From the NCBI RefSeq assembly GCF_001983935.1, contig NZ_CP017641.1:8420001-8484000 (forward strand): a stretch of 64,000 nt of DNA. The letters run 5' to 3'. This stretch comes from Fuerstiella marisgermanici. Its GTDB lineage: Bacteria > Planctomycetota > Planctomycetia > Planctomycetales > Planctomycetaceae. Each line of letters starts with the position of its first letter. The stretch's first letter is position 1. The translations under genes and the position numbers were made by a program. Shown here piece by piece: positions 61,950 to 64,000 of this stretch. The notes under the pieces are model-generated. The model worked only from the letters and a program-made list of their open reading frames with translations. It had not been told where the DNA came from and did not search any database.

Positions 61950-63992
61950 TTACTCGGTTTTCTGCGAGCGGCGCCATGTCGACCTGAGCTTGTGCAGCTG
62001 CACCGATGTGATCTTCGCTGAATTGTTTCCGGCGAAGACCTCGATTGATGGAGACTTGCTCGTCGGGAAGATGCGGTCGCTGATGACTGCTTCTCCACCG
62101 TTGATGAAAACTTCGATAGTCGATCGATCGACAAAGATACGAAGCGTGACTTCACCATTGATCGTTCGAGCTGGAGCAGTGTGCCGTCCCGCAAAGGCAT
62201 CGTGAAAGCCTACGTTTCCAGATTTCGATCTGTCTATGTAAACGCCAGAATAGTGTCGATCGTAAGCGACTTCCGTGAATTCGTCGTCTGCGGTGCGGAT
62301 GCGGAATCCCACTGATCGAGCCGTTCCCGGCGTGATGGTTGCCTCCAGTTCGAACGTCATGTCATTCAGTTCATCTTTCTGAGTGACGGCCGTTGGGGGC
62401 CAGGCAGCCTTCGTCGCGTCGATCGTTCGTGTGCTGACTCTTAGTTCTTTGAGTTCCTCGACCGGCCTTTGGTTCAGGACATAAATCGCCGGCTCTTCCT
62501 TATTGAAAGCCACTTTCTTTAAACTCAGGCTGCGGGGAATACTCATGCAACTTCGCCATGGCGACGTTGGAACGAGGCATGTCTCCCAATTGTTGAACCA
62601 ACCGATCCAGATACGGCGCCCGTCGGTATCTGGCATGTTGTCCCAGCTGATGGGCGCGTAGAAGTCGCGGCCATAATCGACCCACTGGGCATGCTGCGTT
62701 GCTTTGAAGCGACCGTCTTCGAATGTGCCGACGAAGTATTCTCCGCCGCTGCCACCGGCAACAGACCCGCTGCCCATGTCGACTTCCAGCACCCACAGCT
62801 TTTTGCCAGGTTCTGCTTCAACGGGCAGTTCAAAAAGATCCGGGCATTCCCAGTTCGGTTTGTCGATCGTGCCTGCCGGACCAAAACGGCTGAGTTCCGT
62901 CCATCTTTTTAAATCGTCCGAAGCATAGAACACGATCACCTTTTCCGCAGCCAGTGAAACGACCATGATCCAGCGTTTTGTGGATTCGTGCCAGAAGACT
63001 TTAGGGTCGCGAAAGTCGGCCTTGTTCAGATCGAGGACCGGGTTCTTTTCGTACTGCGTCCAGGTGCGTCCGTTGTCGTTGCTGTACGCGAGGTTCTGAA
63101 CCTGCTTGCCGTGCCCATGCCCCGTGTATACTGCGACCATCGGCGGGCTCTTCCCATCGCCAAAACCAGAAGTGTTTCTGTGGTCAACCACACAGCTGCC
63201 GCTGAATGCCATGATACCGTTTGCTTCGGGAAGCGCAATCGGCAGATGTTTCCAGTGCATCAGATCTGTACTCACCGCATGCCCCCAGCTCATGTGTCCC
63301 CATGAATTTCCGGCTGGGTTGTATTGATGAAACAGATGGTATTCGCCATTGTGAAAAACGAGCCCGTTGGGGTCATTCATCCAATTGATTTCGGGACTGA
63401 AGTGAAACTGCGGACGTAGCGGTTCATTCATGTAGTCCGGACTGCGGCGATAGTGGTCGAGGTCTCGCGTCAGGTCAAATGGTTGCGGTGGAGAGTCGGT
63501 CTGAATGATGTGGTCGACATTCAGATGCCCCCACCCCCCGGTGGCGTTGTCAAAGATGCGGAGCCGAACCGTTCGCCCCTTGAGCTCGCCAACATCCCAG
63601 GACTCCCACAACAAATGCTCTGATGCTGAACCGGTTGCCGTGCGTACCGGTTCATCGCCTGACAATAATTGAAAACCAAGCGAGTCCGTGTGTGGCCCGC
63701 CGCCAATCAGGAAGGCGATATGGCGTCGTTCGATCGTGAACTCGGGACTGATTGCGGTCCCCGTCGACTTGTCACCACCCCGGAACGTGTTGACCAACCC
63801 TTCACCACGATAACCCGATACGGCCATTTGATTGGGATGTGCGCCTTTCGCCGGAGCGGTGCCGAATGCATCCCCGGTGATAGTCCACTTTCCGTAGGAA
63901 TCGCCTTCAAAGTCTTCGATCAGCAAGTCTTCAGCCGCATGCAGACGACCGCAGGTGAAGATCAGAATTATTGTGGTGAACCTCAATAACAT
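61950..63992 (-). CDS. Secreted glycoside hydrolase family 32 protein (fructan/sucrose hydrolase)
   Basis: 680 residues. Signal peptide (LLRFTTIILIFTCGRLHA), an N-terminal jelly-roll-like domain (about 22-165: LLIEDFEGDSYGKWTITG, GEGLVNTFRGGD, VRLRIFDNATGGWGHLNVDHI), then the GH32 five-bladed propeller with its three acidic motifs: nucleophile Asp207 in WMNDPNG, RDP (328-330) and Glu382 in ECPDLF. The C-terminal GH32 beta-sandwich ends with FVDRSTIEVFINGGEAVISDRIF. The enzyme should cleave beta-fructosides such as levan, inulin or sucrose. The ATG is 8 bp from the window edge, so the promoter is not seen. Confidence 0.93.
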   Translation of the reverse strand: MLLRFTTIILIFTCGRLHAAEDLLIEDFEGDSYGKWTITGDAFGTAPAKGAHPNQMAVSGYRGEGLVNTFRGGDKSTGTAISPEFTIERRHIAFLIGGGPHTDSLGFQLLSGDEPVRTATGSASEHLLWESWDVGELKGRTVRLRIFDNATGGWGHLNVDHIIQTDSPPQPFDLTRDLDHYRRSPDYMNEPLRPQFHFSPEINWMNDPNGLVFHNGEYHLFHQYNPAGNSWGHMSWGHAVSTDLMHWKHLPIALPEANGIMAFSGSCVVDHRNTSGFGDGKSPPMVAVYTGHGHGKQVQNLAYSNDNGRTWTQYEKNPVLDLNKADFRDPKVFWHESTKRWIMVVSLAAEKVIVFYASDDLKRWTELSRFGPAGTIDKPNWECPDLFELPVEAEPGKKLWVLEVDMGSGSVAGGSGGEYFVGTFEDGRFKATQHAQWVDYGRDFYAPISWDNMPDTDGRRIWIGWFNNWETCLVPTSPWRSCMSIPRSLSLKKVAFNKEEPAIYVLNQRPVEELKELRVSTRTIDATKAAWPPTAVTQKDELNDMTFELEATITPGTARSVGFRIRTADDEFTEVAYDRHYSGVYIDRSKSGNVGFHDAFAGRHTAPARTINGEVTLRIFVDRSTIEVFINGGEAVISDRIFPTSKSPSIEVFAGNNSAKITSVQLHKLRSTWRRSQKTE

Positions 63993-64000
63993 AATGGTAA

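Overview
The window is a stretch of chromosome from a free-living planctomycete (Planctomycetota, most likely Planctomycetaceae-like, moderate GC). The lineage call rests on families that are largely diagnostic of that phylum. These are two PSCyt1/DUF1549/DUF1553 cytochrome-like proteins each followed by a Tat-exported DUF1501 protein, a DUF1598 protein, a two-domain DUF1080 protein, an ASPIC/UnbV (CRTAC1-type) protein, an inverse-autotransporter-like barrel protein, and several exported proteins without a general family. Genes sit on both strands in short operons. There is no plasmid, phage, IS element, CRISPR array or tRNA.

Left part (1-19 kb): the end of a circularly permuted ATP-grasp/alpha-E fusion followed by a transglutaminase-like protein; lone rpmA; YkgJ-type iron-sulfur protein divergent from mobA; a sigma-54 activator; a GNAT/CocE-hydrolase pair; then nrfHA, encoding a nitrite-ammonifying cytochrome complex in which all five NrfA haem motifs are CxxCH. 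panB, a TerC-family gene and xseA follow on the same strand. Glutaminyl cyclase-like, membrane-anchored hypothetical and mtnA genes run the other way.

Middle (19-41 kb): a gene for the small bacterial SRP RNA (ffs) with its own terminator, a large TPR/FG-GAP/UnbV protein, the inverse-autotransporter/beta-helix protein, a rhodanese, a DUF2760 protein, a class III aminotransferase, tyrS with an upstream CPBP protease, trpC preceded by a perfect 22-bp inverted repeat, a NUDIX protein, several exported planctomycete proteins, mutM, folK with a long C-terminal extension, a lone Flp pilin and class-2 pyrF.

Right part (41.7-64 kb) looks accessory and regulatory. A MarR-DoxX operon faces an exported alkylsulfatase-like metallo-beta-lactamase gene, and the two promoters share one palindrome. 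Two tandem PSCyt/DUF1501 cassettes follow, one coupled to an IclR regulator. Next are a TetR regulator with two matching operators (its own promoter and that of an SDR-membrane protein-peroxiredoxin operon), a DUF1080 protein, an HxlR regulator divergent from a quinone-oxidoreductase-like gene with overlapping -10 boxes, an AhpD-like protein and a secreted GH32 fructan/sucrose hydrolase. Taken together this end combines polymer or sugar breakdown with detoxification of reactive organic compounds, under four one-component regulators.

Functions are assigned from motifs and fold patterns read directly in the translated sequence. No database search was possible.
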